From Moorella glycerini (GTDB lineage: Bacteria; Bacillota; DSM-521; Neomoorellales; Neomoorellaceae), in contig NZ_CP046244.1 in NCBI RefSeq assembly GCF_009735625.1, positions 372,001 through 436,000 of the forward strand: a stretch of 64,000 bases of DNA, read 5' to 3'. Positions 9,048-17,493 of the stretch are shown here, piece by piece; the stretch's first letter is position 1; each line of letters opens with the position of its first letter. Under the pieces are notes generated by a model, which saw only the letters and a program-made list of their open reading frames with translations, made no database searches and was not told the DNA's origin. The position numbers and the translations under genes are program-made.

Positions 9048-10052
9048 TTAGAGTAGCGTGTTTAATCTCTCATATATAAAATCATCCATCTTGACGATCT
9101 GCCCGGTTTGAGCTGAATGGTTTGCCGCCAGGGTAACGGCCAGGGTTTTTATGGCGTCGCCGATAAGGCATTTAATCATGCCGGGATCATTGGCTTTAAC
9201 TGCATCAACAAAAACATGATCGATATCCCCGGCCGGTGTATCAATGATTTCAACCTTATTGGGCGTAAATACTTGCAACGCCTTGGGAGTAAACCTGGTC
9301 ATGATATCCTTTGCCGCAATATCTAAAACGATATTCTCCATAAAAGTCTGGGTGCCCATTTCTTTATAAAGGGCCAGGGTTCCTGTCACCGAAGCTACGG
9401 CCCCGCCTTTAAAGGTAAGGTTTACGGCATAACCGTCCCAGTTGTTAAAATCTTCGTCTTTACGGCAGTTCAGGGTGTAAGAAGCCTTTACGGTATCAAC
9501 TTCCCCGGCTGCCAGGCGGCATAAATCAATCAGGTGCACAATCTGGTCAACAACCGGTCCCCCGCCAATATCTTTATCGGCGATATGGGGTACGGGAGGG
9601 ATCGTCCAATACCAGTAAGCATTGAGCATAGCGACGGGTTTCCCGGCCAGCAGTTGGAGCATCTGCCGGACGGTTTCCCGGTAACGGTACATATGGCCGA
9701 CGGTACAGATAATACCCGACTCCTCCACTTGCTTTTTCATCTCAAAAGCTACTTTAAGGTCCAGGGCAAGGGGCTTTTCCAGGAAGAGATGCTTCTTCCT
9801 CCGCGTTACCTCTTTGACCATCTCCGGGTGGGTGATTGTCGGGGTATTAATATAGACTGCATCCAGTTCTTCATTGTCCAGCATTTCTATATAATCACAG
9901 TAGGTTTTAGCTCCTACTTCCCGGGCCATTCTTAAAGCCCTGTCTTCGATTACATCACAAACAGCGGTAATGGCTACATCATCCCGGGTCACCAATTTGC
10001 TTTTATGCAGATTGCCCATTCTGCCGGCGCCGATCATGCCTATCTTTAACAT
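9048..10052 (-). CDS. Gfo/Idh/MocA family oxidoreductase
   Basis: A 334-residue NAD(P)-dependent sugar or polyol dehydrogenase. The Rossmann motif is [15 protein letters not shown], and the EKPLALD motif (residues about 92-98) carries the family's catalytic Lys. The substrate-binding half contains [17 protein letters not shown], with the expected Asp/His pair. The start is the ATG at 10052, preceded by GGGAGG; upstream in-frame starts lack a ribosome site. It lies between a TIM-barrel isomerase and glpK, which suggests that a glyceride-linked or inositol-like sugar is oxidised and that the released glycerol feeds glpK. Substrate unknown. Confidence 0.9.
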   Translation of the reverse strand: MLKIGMIGAGRMGNLHKSKLVTRDDVAITAVCDVIEDRALRMAREVGAKTYCDYIEMLDNEELDAVYINTPTITHPEMVKEVTRRKKHLFLEKPLALDLKVAFEMKKQVEESGIICTVGHMYRYRETVRQMLQLLAGKPVAMLNAYWYWTIPPVPHIADKDIGGGPVVDQIVHLIDLCRLAAGEVDTVKASYTLNCRKDEDFNNWDGYAVNLTFKGGAVASVTGTLALYKEMGTQTFMENIVLDIAAKDIMTRFTPKALQVFTPNKVEIIDTPAGDIDHVFVDAVKANDPGMIKCLIGDAIKTLAVTLAANHSAQTGQIVKMDDFIYERLNTLL

Positions 10053-10080
10053 TGACAAATAACCTCCCATCGCGTGCAGA

Positions 10081-10965
10081 CTACACAAATTGTCTCAGGT
10101 GTTCTGCGGCCAGCAAAACGCCACGTATTACTTTGGCATCGGTTCCCGTCCATACCGGGTCTTCATGTTCAATGGTAATGGCCCCTTCATAGCCGATGTC
10201 ATGCAAGGCGGAAATAAATTTCCCCCAATCTACATCTCCCTGACCTGGGATGCGATGCCGCCACCAGTTGTGGGGATAGGTATACATCCCTTGCCTTCTC
10301 TGAACATGGGGCAGCATTTCCGTATCTTTGGCCTGGGCCATAAAGATTTTATCTTTAAACTGCAAAACCGCATCTACATAATCAATACCCTGCCAGATTA
10401 AATGGGAGGGATCGATGTTAAGGCCCAGGTGTGATGACGGCAGCCGCTTGAAGATCTCTTCCCAAATTACAGGGGTTACGGCGATGTTGTATACCGGCGG
10501 CCAGAACTCAATCATGCCGCAGTTTTCAAAGCATAATTTGACACCGTTCTTTTCCGCCTCTTCGATAATGGGGGGGAATATCCTGCTTATTAGATCCAGG
10601 TTATCGCCAATATCCTTTAAAGGGTCCCTGCCGGTAAAGGTAGAAACCACCGGTACCCCCAGCTGTTTGGCCGCTTTTATTAATGTAAAGATATATTTTT
10701 TCGCCCGCTCCCTCTCTTCTTCGAGCGGCGATAAAAACGGCAAGGCACCATACATGATGTCGACGATTTGAATGTTATACTTTTCCGCCAACCCGCGTAT
10801 TTCCTTCGTTTCTCCGGCAGCAACCCTCTCCCAGTCAATGAATTTGTAACGCGGGCCGCCATGGAGTTCCACCGCATTTAGTCCATTCTCACTCGCCCAT
10901 TTAAAAGTCTTTTCTAGATCCCATTCCATAAAACAGCTATGGTATAAACCTACTCGCATCTCCAA
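10081..10965 (-). CDS. Sugar phosphate isomerase/epimerase family protein (TIM barrel)
   Basis: About 294 residues, xylose-isomerase-like TIM barrel (AP endonuclease 2 superfamily). Visible metal-site segments are LCFENCG (Glu), LNIDPSHLIWQG (Asp, His), MAQAKDTE and GAITIEHEDPVW (Glu, His, Glu), typical of IolE/IolI and ketose 3-epimerases. The start is either TTG at 10965 (five bases after GGAGG) or ATG at 10959 (eleven bases after); both keep the fold. It precedes the Gfo/Idh gene by 28 bases. Only 22 bases upstream of the TTG an IS1380 element begins, so this gene has lost its immediate native upstream region. Confidence 0.88.
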   Translation of the reverse strand: MEMRVGLYHSCFMEWDLEKTFKWASENGLNAVELHGGPRYKFIDWERVAAGETKEIRGLAEKYNIQIVDIMYGALPFLSPLEEERERAKKYIFTLIKAAKQLGVPVVSTFTGRDPLKDIGDNLDLISRIFPPIIEEAEKNGVKLCFENCGMIEFWPPVYNIAVTPVIWEEIFKRLPSSHLGLNIDPSHLIWQGIDYVDAVLQFKDKIFMAQAKDTEMLPHVQRRQGMYTYPHNWWRHRIPGQGDVDWGKFISALHDIGYEGAITIEHEDPVWTGTDAKVIRGVLLAAEHLRQFV

Positions 10966-10987
10966 GGGTTCCTCCTTTAAATTTTTA

Positions 10988-11000
10988 CCTGAATCCGTGA
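10988..11000 (+). repeat. IS left terminal inverted repeat
   Basis: CCTGAATCCGTGA, the exact inverse of the right end at 12670-12682. Confidence 0.9.
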
Positions 11001-11218
11001 TAATAACAACTGGGTAGAACTCGCACTAACAGTAAATGGTATTAACAGTTATATTTAACATCTGCTGATACATTGAATTGGGTCTAAAGTTGATTATGTG
11101 GACGAAGGCTATTTACTCTTACCTTGGGTCCCCTGGATAAGGGAATAACAAAGTAGACCTCTCGTCCTAAGAGGCTTGGAGCCTGCTTATACAGCTAACT
11201 GGAGCTAGAAGTTCTGTA

Positions 11219-12565
11219 TTAAGCCAACGCTTTATATAGGTACCGGAAAGCTGGATACCACGGGCTGTGCTGCCCAAATCGTAATTTGACCTGCCGGGCG
11301 TGGTGAACCAGCCGGGACGCTATGGTAATCAGGTTTTGTATAACGGTACGCAGCCGCCGGCGTTGAGCTTTCTTATTGCGCAGCGGTACCTCCTTTAGCG
11401 GGAGGCTAAACTGCCCCAGAAGCCTTAGAATGTTGTAGGCGAAAACACCCAGGTGTAGCACCAGGTCATTGGTGGCAAACTTGCCGCTGGGCAGCCGTTC
11501 CAGGTCTAAATCGTTTTTGATTTCACTGTGGAATTGCTCACTGGTGCCGTGGTCGTGGTAGAGGGTAATGATATCCTCCACCGGGTCGGGTAAAGTGGTC
11601 CAGTAGGTTTCGACCTCAATTTCCGGGACCAGGAGAAGCTGGCCGTTTCGTAATATCGTCCGCTCGGTGACCTTATACACCAGACGGACAGGGGTGTCAG
11701 CACCCTCGATTTTCACCATCTGGTGCCCCCGATAGACGGTTTTTCCCTCCCGTTCTAGGGTGGCGGTACCATTTTCCTTGGCAATGGCCAGCCAGGCCTC
11801 CGGCGTTTCCTTGCGCAGGTTACGCTTAATGATAAAATCGGCTTTGATTTCCGGGTCCAAACAGACCTGGAGATTATCCTGGCTGTCATTACCGCCATCC
11901 ATCCGTACTAAAAGTGGCAGCGAAGTGATAGCGCGAGCAAAGGTTAGAGCTTGTCGCAGGAACTCCGGCGTCCCTTTTTGGCAATGCTGTTTCCCGGCCC
12001 GCAGTTCGGTATGGACGCAGTAGCCTTCCCTACCGAGGTAGGCGAAGATAGGCGCATAACCGTCGTAGCCCTTATAGGTCCTGGAAACACCCTCTTTCTT
12101 GGAATTTGAATTATCAAAGGGAGTAACATCAATATCCAAAGGGACATATTGGCGCTTTAGTTCCCTGGAACCCAGGGTAACAGGAGTTACCGGTGCCTTA
12201 AGTTTCTTAAGGAACCTGGCCGTTTCCTCGAGGATAATCTCCTGGTAGGGTACACTATGAGCTATCATATCCAGGCGCTGGCGCAGGGTAGGGCTTGAAG
12301 GCACATCCTGAATACCCAGCGCCGCAGCGAAGAAGGGGTCATCCCGAAAAAGCTCAATATGGTCAAAATCACTGCGACCCTGGCAAAGCAGGCCCACGTA
12401 AGAGGTGATAACATCCCCGTGAGAAATATCCGGAGAAGAAACACCAGGTATCCGGGTCTTATTTAGCCTGAGTTTCAGAGCAGTATGATCAATGATTTCC
12501 CCCACCAGAGCCAGTCCGGCAACGGGGGTAAGGTGTTCATCAGACTGTTCAATGATGAATTTCAT
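11219..12565 (-). CDS. IS1380 family transposase
   Basis: A 448-residue DDE transposase that cuts and joins the element ends. The first catalytic Asp region reads PLDIDVTPFDNSNSKKEG with the following TYKGYDGYAPIFAYLG block. The second is LVRMDGGNDSQDNL. The Glu region reads EQFHSEIKNDLDLERLPSG, all in the order expected for IS1380. The ATG at 12565 is preceded by GAGGTG. No frameshift or stop is seen, so the protein should be functional. Length matches the family (about 430-480 residues). Confidence 0.95.
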   Translation of the reverse strand: MKFIIEQSDEHLTPVAGLALVGEIIDHTALKLRLNKTRIPGVSSPDISHGDVITSYVGLLCQGRSDFDHIELFRDDPFFAAALGIQDVPSSPTLRQRLDMIAHSVPYQEIILEETARFLKKLKAPVTPVTLGSRELKRQYVPLDIDVTPFDNSNSKKEGVSRTYKGYDGYAPIFAYLGREGYCVHTELRAGKQHCQKGTPEFLRQALTFARAITSLPLLVRMDGGNDSQDNLQVCLDPEIKADFIIKRNLRKETPEAWLAIAKENGTATLEREGKTVYRGHQMVKIEGADTPVRLVYKVTERTILRNGQLLLVPEIEVETYWTTLPDPVEDIITLYHDHGTSEQFHSEIKNDLDLERLPSGKFATNDLVLHLGVFAYNILRLLGQFSLPLKEVPLRNKKAQRRRLRTVIQNLITIASRLVHHARQVKLRFGQHSPWYPAFRYLYKALA

Positions 12566-12669
12566 GGCCGCACCTCGCAGGTGAACATGGATTCGTTTGC
12601 CATCCAGCCTATTATACCTTATTTTTCGCGAGGTTTTGAGCCATATCCAGATATTTTGTTATTGGGTTG

Positions 12670-12682
12670 TCACGGATTCAGG
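12670..12682 (-). repeat. IS right terminal inverted repeat
   Basis: Reads CCTGAATCCGTGA on the minus strand, matching the left end base for base. It lies 104 bases upstream of the transposase start. Confidence 0.9.
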
Positions 12683-12743
12683 TTTTTATTAAAAGCCATA
12701 AGGGAGTGCCCCGTTCCTCTTTGTAATATTATATATTTGCGTC

Positions 12744-12772
12744 TTTACACTTTAATTATATTTTGTTAGTAT
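12744..12772 (+). promoter_or_regulatory. Candidate promoter for class II aldolase gene
   Basis: TTTACA (12744-12749), 17 bases, TAGTAT (12767-12772), a moderate match. It overlaps the minus-strand promoter at 12755-12783, giving a compact divergent promoter pair. Confidence 0.5.
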
Positions 12773-12783
12773 TATTGCGTCAA
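12755..12783 (-). promoter_or_regulatory. Promoter, probably original one of the isomerase-glp operon
   Basis: On the minus strand TTGACG (12778-12783), 17 bases, TATAAT (12755-12760): five of six plus six of six. It points at the isomerase/Gfo-Idh/glp genes but is now separated from them by the 1.7-kb insertion sequence, whose right end starts at 12682. Confidence 0.72.
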
Positions 12784-12810
12784 GTAGTTTTTTAAAGGGA
12801 GGTTAAAAAA

Positions 12811-13656
12811 ATGTTAACACCAGCTACTGAACTGTTAGGCCAGGCGCAAAGGGGGAACTATGCCATTGCCGCCTTTAATTTTCACAACCTGGAAATCTTG
12901 CAGGCCATAATCGAAACCGCAGAAGCTGAAAAAGCCCCGATAATCCTGCAGATCACGCCTGCCTACCTGGAGAAAATCGGGGCTACGGCCGCTGCCGCCA
13001 TGGCCCGGGAAGCAGCAGCCGCCGCTAAAGTACCGGTAGCCCTGCACCTGGATCACAGCGACAATTTTAAATGGGTCGTCTGGGCCCTGGCCCACGGCTT
13101 TACCTCGGTTATGATTGACGCCTCTAAACTACCCCTGGCGGAAAATATCGCCCTCTCGCGGCAGGTGGCTGAGGCCGCCCATGCAGCCGGCGCTGCCGCC
13201 GAGGCCGAGCTGGGACATATCGGCGGGGTGGAAGATTCCGTGGACCGGGGCAGCGCGGTTGCCGGCCTGGCCGACCCGGGGGAAGCGGCGCGGCTGGTGC
13301 AGGAAAGCGGCATCGACGCCCTGGCCCCGGCCCTGGGCACCGCCCACGGCCTGTATACATCCCAACCTAAAATCGACTTCGAACGCCTGGATAAAATCCG
13401 CGCCCTGGTCCCGGTACCTCTGGTCCTCCACGGCGGTTCAGGCATACCTGATAATATGATCCGGGAGGCCATTGCCAGGGGGATCAGCAAGGTCAACATC
13501 GGCACGGAGCTCAAGGTCGCCTGGGCGGGAGCCATGAAGGAGGCCCTGGCGGCCGGCACAACAGAACCATGGCAGGCGGCTGTGAAAGCCAGGGAAGCCG
13601 TGCGCGAAGTGGTGAAGCACAAGATTCGCCTGTGCGGGTGCAGCGGCAGGGCTTAA
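12811..13656 (+). CDS. Class II ketose-bisphosphate aldolase (fructose/tagatose-bisphosphate type)
   Basis: A 281-residue zinc aldolase. Metal and substrate landmarks: HLDHSDNF (first His and the proton-transfer Asp), AEAELGHIGGVED (Glu), LGTAHGLY (His), LVLHGGSGIPD (His, phosphate loop) and KVNIGTELK near the C-terminus. The start ATG follows AAAGGGAGG. It cleaves a ketose 1,6-bisphosphate to dihydroxyacetone phosphate plus an aldehyde. Dihydroxyacetone phosphate is also the product of GlpAB, so the divergent operon converges on the same intermediate. Whether the substrate is fructose-, tagatose- or another bisphosphate cannot be told. Confidence 0.92.
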   Translation: MLTPATELLGQAQRGNYAIAAFNFHNLEILQAIIETAEAEKAPIILQITPAYLEKIGATAAAAMAREAAAAAKVPVALHLDHSDNFKWVVWALAHGFTSVMIDASKLPLAENIALSRQVAEAAHAAGAAAEAELGHIGGVEDSVDRGSAVAGLADPGEAARLVQESGIDALAPALGTAHGLYTSQPKIDFERLDKIRALVPVPLVLHGGSGIPDNMIREAIARGISKVNIGTELKVAWAGAMKEALAAGTTEPWQAAVKAREAVREVVKHKIRLCGCSGRA

Positions 13657-14079
13657 AACCTTGTCACGGATATTTCATAACCTTGTACTCTATATCGCAT
13701 TGTTTTTTAATTCCTTACATCTTGCATTTTATTTTTCTAGGTATTATACTGGTACTAACCAGCATACCTCAAAGGAGGAGGCTAAGCGTTCAGAATACTT
13801 CCTTCGTGGTCCCTATTAAATCATACTTTATCATCCATTTGTTCACAAAACGGAGTGGAAGCGGAGAGAAAGCGGAGAGAAACCGGAGCGCTCATTAAGT
13901 AACATTTAACTATTATCAAGGCATCCATATAGTTGCAGTGATATCACCGGCTTCTGCCGGTAGCGGGCGGCCGGGTCCGGTCGGTTGAACCGCCCTAGAT
14001 GCAGCCGGAAAGCGAGCAGAAACAATGCCGGCAGGAAGTTATTTTGAACGCAGAAAAAGGGAGCTGAGGAGGCTTCCCC
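13657..14079 (+). other. 423-bp intergenic region with tandem repeat and GC-rich stems
   Basis: No convincing gene. At 13850-13891 an 11-base unit of the type AGCGGAGAGAA recurs two perfect and two degenerate times. At 13946-13961 ACCGGC-TTCT-GCCGGT forms a perfect hairpin, and GGGCGG (13965-13970) can pair with CCGCCC (13990-13995). The stems lie within 140 bases upstream of the GntR start, where a structured leader or operator would be. I could not match them to a known riboswitch class. Confidence 0.45.
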
Positions 14080-14835
14080 GTGCTTTACCCCGGCAGTGCC
14101 AAGCCATTATATGAACAACTAAAGGACATCCTCAAACAAAAAATTGCCAGCGGCGAATTTAAGCCCGGGGAAGCCTTGCCCGGCGAAAGGCAGTTAATGG
14201 AAACCTATAGTGTCAGCCGGGTTACCGTCCGGCAGGCCATCGCCGAACTGGTCAACGAGGGTTTATTATACCGCCAGCATGGCAAAGGCACCTTTGTCGC
14301 CCCCAAACGCATTGAACGCCCCCTGGCCCGGCTCCTGGGTGTGGCCGAAGAACTGACATTAGAAGGCCTGGACGTAGAAATTAAGGTTATTAAAACTGGC
14401 ATCCAGGAATCCACACCTGAGATCCGCCAGGAACTCCAGCTAGCTGAAAACGAGCCCGTCTTTTGCGTCAGCCGTTTAATCACCGCCGCCGGGCAGCCGT
14501 TATTGCTGGATCATAGTTATTTCCCGCAGGCCATCGGGCAACTGCTCCAAAACCTCGACCTTTCGAAGGATCTTATTTATATCCAGCTCGAGCTCTACGG
14601 GTACAAAATCAGTAACGGCAAGCAAAGGATTAGCGCCGGGCGAGCCTCGCGCGAAGAAGCCAGGTATCTCCAATATAAGTCAGGTAGCCCCGTATTAATC
14701 GTCAAGCGTACCACCTACGTCGAAGGAGGGCTGCCCATTGATTTTTCCCATGCCATTTACCGGGGGGACCGTTACGAATATCACGTCAGCTTACAGAGGC
14801 ACCCATTAGGTTTAGAAAATAAAAAAGGTAAATAA
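14080..14835 (+). CDS. GntR family transcriptional regulator (HutC/UTRA type)
   Basis: A 251-residue repressor-type protein. The winged-helix DNA-binding domain occupies residues 5-75 (PLYEQLKDILKQKIASGEF, then MMETYSVSRVTVRQAIAEL-like recognition helix and RQHGKGTFVA wing). The UTRA ligand domain follows (residues about 95-240), with PVFCVSRLITAAGQPLLL and SPVLIVKRTTYVEGG. The start is GTG, seven bases after GAGGAGG. It is followed after 35 bases by a TSUP permease gene and probably regulates that unit and itself in response to a small metabolite. Confidence 0.92.
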   Translation: MLYPGSAKPLYEQLKDILKQKIASGEFKPGEALPGERQLMETYSVSRVTVRQAIAELVNEGLLYRQHGKGTFVAPKRIERPLARLLGVAEELTLEGLDVEIKVIKTGIQESTPEIRQELQLAENEPVFCVSRLITAAGQPLLLDHSYFPQAIGQLLQNLDLSKDLIYIQLELYGYKISNGKQRISAGRASREEARYLQYKSGSPVLIVKRTTYVEGGLPIDFSHAIYRGDRYEYHVSLQRHPLGLENKKGK

Positions 14836-14870
14836 ATCCTTAAAACCAGGTTTCCCGGGAGGTCCTTATT

Positions 14871-15710
14871 TTGGTCAGTCTTTCCATGGCACTACTGATT
14901 TTTACCGGTTCAATTCTTGCCGGTATAGTGGGAGCCCTGCTGGGTCTGGGTGGCGGGATTATCATCATCCCTGTACTGACCCTGCTCCTCAATATTGACA
15001 TCCGTTATGCCATTGGCGCCAGCATCGTCTCCGTTATCGCTACTTCCAGCGGTGCGGCAGCGGCCTATATTCGTGACCGTATTACCAATATCCGCATCGG
15101 CATGTTCCTGGAAATGGCCACTACCACCGGGGCCATTACCGGAGCCTATTTAGGCGGTTTAATTAGCCCCCACTATCTTTATATCATTTTTGCCGTTGTC
15201 CTGGGCTATTCTACCCTGGCCATGTTTAAACGGCGCAACCTGGAACTGCCGGAAGGAGTCGTCGCCCATCCCCTGGCGAAAAAATTGAAATTAGAGGGGA
15301 GTTATTACGACCAGGTCCTGAACCGGCAGGTGGCCTATACTTCCACCGGGGTTTATGAGGGTTTCGGCATTATGTACGGGGCTGGCGTTATTTCCGGCCT
15401 GCTGGGCATTGGCAATGGCATCTTTAAGGTGATGGCCATGGATATGTTCATGAAATTGCCCATGAAGGTGTCTACCGCCACCAGCAATTTCATGATCGGC
15501 GTCACCGCCGCCGCCAGTGCCAGTATATACTTCGCCCGGGGCGATATCCACCCCGCCATTGCCGCACCCGTAGCCCTGGGCGTCGTTATCGGGGCCACCC
15601 TGGGCACCCGCCTCATGGTGCGCCTGCGCAACACCACCTTGAGAAAGATCTTTGTGCCGGTATTGCTCTATGTTTCCCTGCAGATGCTTTTGAAAGGGCT
15701 AAGAGGGTAA
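14871..15710 (+). CDS. Sulfite exporter TauE/SafE (TSUP) family permease
   Basis: A 279-residue integral membrane protein with about eight hydrophobic segments arranged as two repeats. The family's glycine-rich first helix is visible (AGIVGALLGLGGGIIIIPVL), as is the second-half counterpart SGLLGIGNGIFKVMAMDMFM. The start is TTG, eight bases after GGGAGG; the ATG five codons later is an alternative. TSUP proteins export or import sulfite, sulfonates or organic acids. The DUF1634 gene that follows is its common partner. Substrate unknown. Confidence 0.9.
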   Translation: MVSLSMALLIFTGSILAGIVGALLGLGGGIIIIPVLTLLLNIDIRYAIGASIVSVIATSSGAAAAYIRDRITNIRIGMFLEMATTTGAITGAYLGGLISPHYLYIIFAVVLGYSTLAMFKRRNLELPEGVVAHPLAKKLKLEGSYYDQVLNRQVAYTSTGVYEGFGIMYGAGVISGLLGIGNGIFKVMAMDMFMKLPMKVSTATSNFMIGVTAAASASIYFARGDIHPAIAAPVALGVVIGATLGTRLMVRLRNTTLRKIFVPVLLYVSLQMLLKGLRG

Positions 15711-15804
15711 GAATAATTTCCTCAGGCCACCCACAAGTAAGCCTGAATAGAATTGAAAAAGGCAGACACATACCTATTTCCTGATGAGAATAAGGTGATG
15801 AGTT

Positions 15805-16191
15805 ATGGAAAATAACGAGAGCAAAAGTGTACCGAAAGAATCCCATGCCCTCGTCGTCGAGGATATCATCAGCCAGTCTTTGCGTTGGGGAGTAGTTATT
15901 AGCGCCATAATAATTGCCGCCGGCCTGGTATTTTACTTGCTTACCGGTGACAGCGGCTACCCGGCTGGTTTCTTCCCTACCAGCATCCCCCAGGTGTTCA
16001 AAGATGTGGTGCATTTTAAATCCTTTGCCATCATTGACCTGGGACTTTTGCTGCTCATCGCCACTCCCATTTTCCGCGTCGCCGCTTCGATTATTGCCTT
16101 TATCTTTGATCGCGACCGCCCTTATGTAGTGATTACCACTTATGTGCTGGCCATGTTAATTTTAAGCCTGCTGCTGAGGAAGGCGGAATAA
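15805..16191 (+). CDS. DUF1634 membrane protein
   Basis: A 128-residue protein with three predicted membrane helices (residues about 28-48, 70-90 and 100-122) and the typical LRWGVVISAIIIAAGL and VVHFKSFAIIDLGLLLLIATPIFRV segments of DUF1634. Genes of this family are regularly found directly after TSUP permeases, as here (94 bases apart), so it is likely an accessory subunit of that transporter. Function otherwise unknown. Confidence 0.9.
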   Translation: MENNESKSVPKESHALVVEDIISQSLRWGVVISAIIIAAGLVFYLLTGDSGYPAGFFPTSIPQVFKDVVHFKSFAIIDLGLLLLIATPIFRVAASIIAFIFDRDRPYVVITTYVLAMLILSLLLRKAE

Positions 16192-16203
16192 CAGCGAAAA
16201 CTA

Positions 16204-16233
16204 TTGACATACGCCGCTACATTAAATTAAGAT
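16204..16233 (+). promoter_or_regulatory. Promoter of PF04392-type ABC importer
   Basis: TTGACA (16204-16209), 18 bases, TAAGAT (16228-16233). The 10-mer ACATACGCCG overlaps the -35 box (16207-16216) and recurs at 16243-16252, 36 bases apart, which could be a pair of operator half-sites. Confidence 0.55.
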
Positions 16234-16299
16234 TAAATCGTAACATACGCCGGTTGGCCCGCCGGAACCAAAAACGGTAGGATGGCAGGAAGGGCAATG

Positions 16300-16325
16300 A
16301 TGCTCCCGCCGGGAGTATTTTTAGT
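16300..16325 (+). terminator. Attenuator-like hairpin in importer leader
   Basis: An 8-bp stem (ATGCTCCC with GGGAGTAT, loop GCC, 16300-16318, one G-T pair) is followed by TTTTAGTTT. It stands about 70 bases after the promoter and 65 bases before the start codon, so it may terminate or attenuate transcription of the importer operon. Confidence 0.55.
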
Positions 16326-16389
16326 TTATGACCCTGGCGCGGAAAAACTGCCTTGTCAGCCGGGAAAACGTAAAGGAGGCAAGGAGGAA

Positions 16390-17430
16390 GTGAAAAAAGG
16401 GTCCTGGTTGTTGTCATTGCTGGTGGTGCTGATGCTAGCTTTATTGCTGGCCGGGTGTGGATCAGGAGGGGGCAAACAGCCGTCCGGTAGCGGGGCTCAA
16501 TCTCAGCCACAGTCCAGCGAGACCAAAAGCGACGCCAAAGCAGTCAAGCTGGGTATCATCCAGATTGTCGAGCACCCAGCCCTGGATGCGGCCCGCAAGG
16601 GTTTCCTGGCGGCCCTGAAGGCCGGCGGCTATGAAGAAGGCAAAAACCTGCAGGTGGACTTCCAGAACGCCCAGGGCGACCAGTCCACTCTCCAAAACAT
16701 CGCCCGCAAATTCGCCCAGGATAAAAAGAACTTGATCCTGGCCATTGCCACCCCTTCGGCCATGGCCATGGCCAATGAAACCCAGGATATTCCTATTCTG
16801 ATTACTGCCGTCACCGATCCTGTCGCGGCCAAACTGGTTAAAAGCATGGAAAAACCCGGTACCAATGTTACCGGGACAACGGACATGAATCCCATTAAAG
16901 AACAACTGGAGCTCTTAAAGCAACTGGTACCCAGTGCCAAAAAGTTCGGGGTCATCTATAACTCCAGTGAAGTCAATTCCCAGGTGCAGGTGAAAATTGT
17001 CAAACAGGAAGCCGCCGGCCTGGGTCTGACCGTGGTGGAAGCGCCGGTAACGGCCAGCAACGAGGTGGTCCAGGCCACCCAGTCCCTGGTGGGACGGGTG
17101 GAGGCCATTTATGTGCCCACCGATAACACGGTAGTATCTTCTATCTCGGGGGTACTCCAGGTGGCCGAGCAACACAAAATACCGGTAATTGCCGGGGAAA
17201 GCAACACCGTCGAGTCCGGGGCCCTGGGAACCATCGGCATTGATTATTACAAACTGGGACAGCAAACCGGCCAGATGGCCCTGCGGGTGCTGAAGGGCGA
17301 AAAGCCCCAGGATATGCCCATTGAGAAGCAAAAGGACCTGGACATCGTTCTTAACGCCAAAGCAGCCAAAGCCTTCGGTGTAACCATCCCGGAAGATTTA
17401 AAAAAGAAAGCCAGCAAGATTATCGAATAA
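16390..17430 (+). CDS. ABC transporter substrate-binding lipoprotein (PF04392 / TrpX-like)
   Basis: 346 residues from the GTG at 16390, which lies 10 bases after AAAGGAGG. This start gives a clean lipoprotein signal (KKGSWLLSLLVVLMLALLLAGC), whereas the longer frame to 16282 does not. The mature protein has the two-lobed pattern of the ABC_sub_bind family: AVKLGIIQIVEHPALDAARKG, NLILAIATPSAMAMANETQ, PILITAVTDPVAAKLV, KKFGVIYNSSEVNSQ and GTIGIDYYKLGQQTGQMALRVL. Characterised relatives bind tryptophan or other small nutrients. It forms an operon with a permease and an ATPase. Ligand not decided by sequence. Confidence 0.92.
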   Translation: MKKGSWLLSLLVVLMLALLLAGCGSGGGKQPSGSGAQSQPQSSETKSDAKAVKLGIIQIVEHPALDAARKGFLAALKAGGYEEGKNLQVDFQNAQGDQSTLQNIARKFAQDKKNLILAIATPSAMAMANETQDIPILITAVTDPVAAKLVKSMEKPGTNVTGTTDMNPIKEQLELLKQLVPSAKKFGVIYNSSEVNSQVQVKIVKQEAAGLGLTVVEAPVTASNEVVQATQSLVGRVEAIYVPTDNTVVSSISGVLQVAEQHKIPVIAGESNTVESGALGTIGIDYYKLGQQTGQMALRVLKGEKPQDMPIEKQKDLDIVLNAKAAKAFGVTIPEDLKKKASKIIE

Positions 17431-17493
17431 GGGCTTACGCCGTCCGTGTATGCAGCTAAAAGTTAACGTCGCAATGAAGCAGGTGAAGTTGTC

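Larger units (their letters stand above)
10988..12682 (-). mobile_element. Complete IS1380-family insertion sequence (1695 bp)
   Basis: The terminal inverted repeats CCTGAATCCGTGA are perfect over 13 bases (10988-11000 and, inverted, 12670-12682). TTTTTA directly flanks both ends (10982-10987 and 12683-12688) and fits a target duplication; the family usually makes 4-5 bp. Inside is one transposase gene, transcribed in the same direction as the downstream isomerase operon. Length and layout fit IS1380. The left end holds 231 non-coding bases. Both ends and the transposase are intact, so the element may be active. Confidence 0.92.

Noticed and set aside
11132-12682. Alternative IS left end at 11132 (CCTGGATAAGGG)
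   Set aside because: It matches the right end only in about 11 of 18 bases and has no target repeat; the end at 10988 matches 13 of 13 and has TTTTTA on both sides.
13053-13622. Long open frames antiparallel to the class II aldolase gene (up to 189 codons)
   Set aside because: The plus-strand aldolase motifs are complete; the antisense frames are a by-product of GC-rich codon use.
13661-13671. TTGTCACGGAT identical to the inner part of the IS right end
   Set aside because: The match stops before the terminal bases CAGG and nothing else of the element follows, so chance or an old fragment cannot be separated; not reported as an element end.
16210-16389. Known riboswitch (THF, TPP, preQ1, T-box) in the importer leader
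   Set aside because: None of the conserved core sequences I know could be placed; only an attenuator-like stem is supported.
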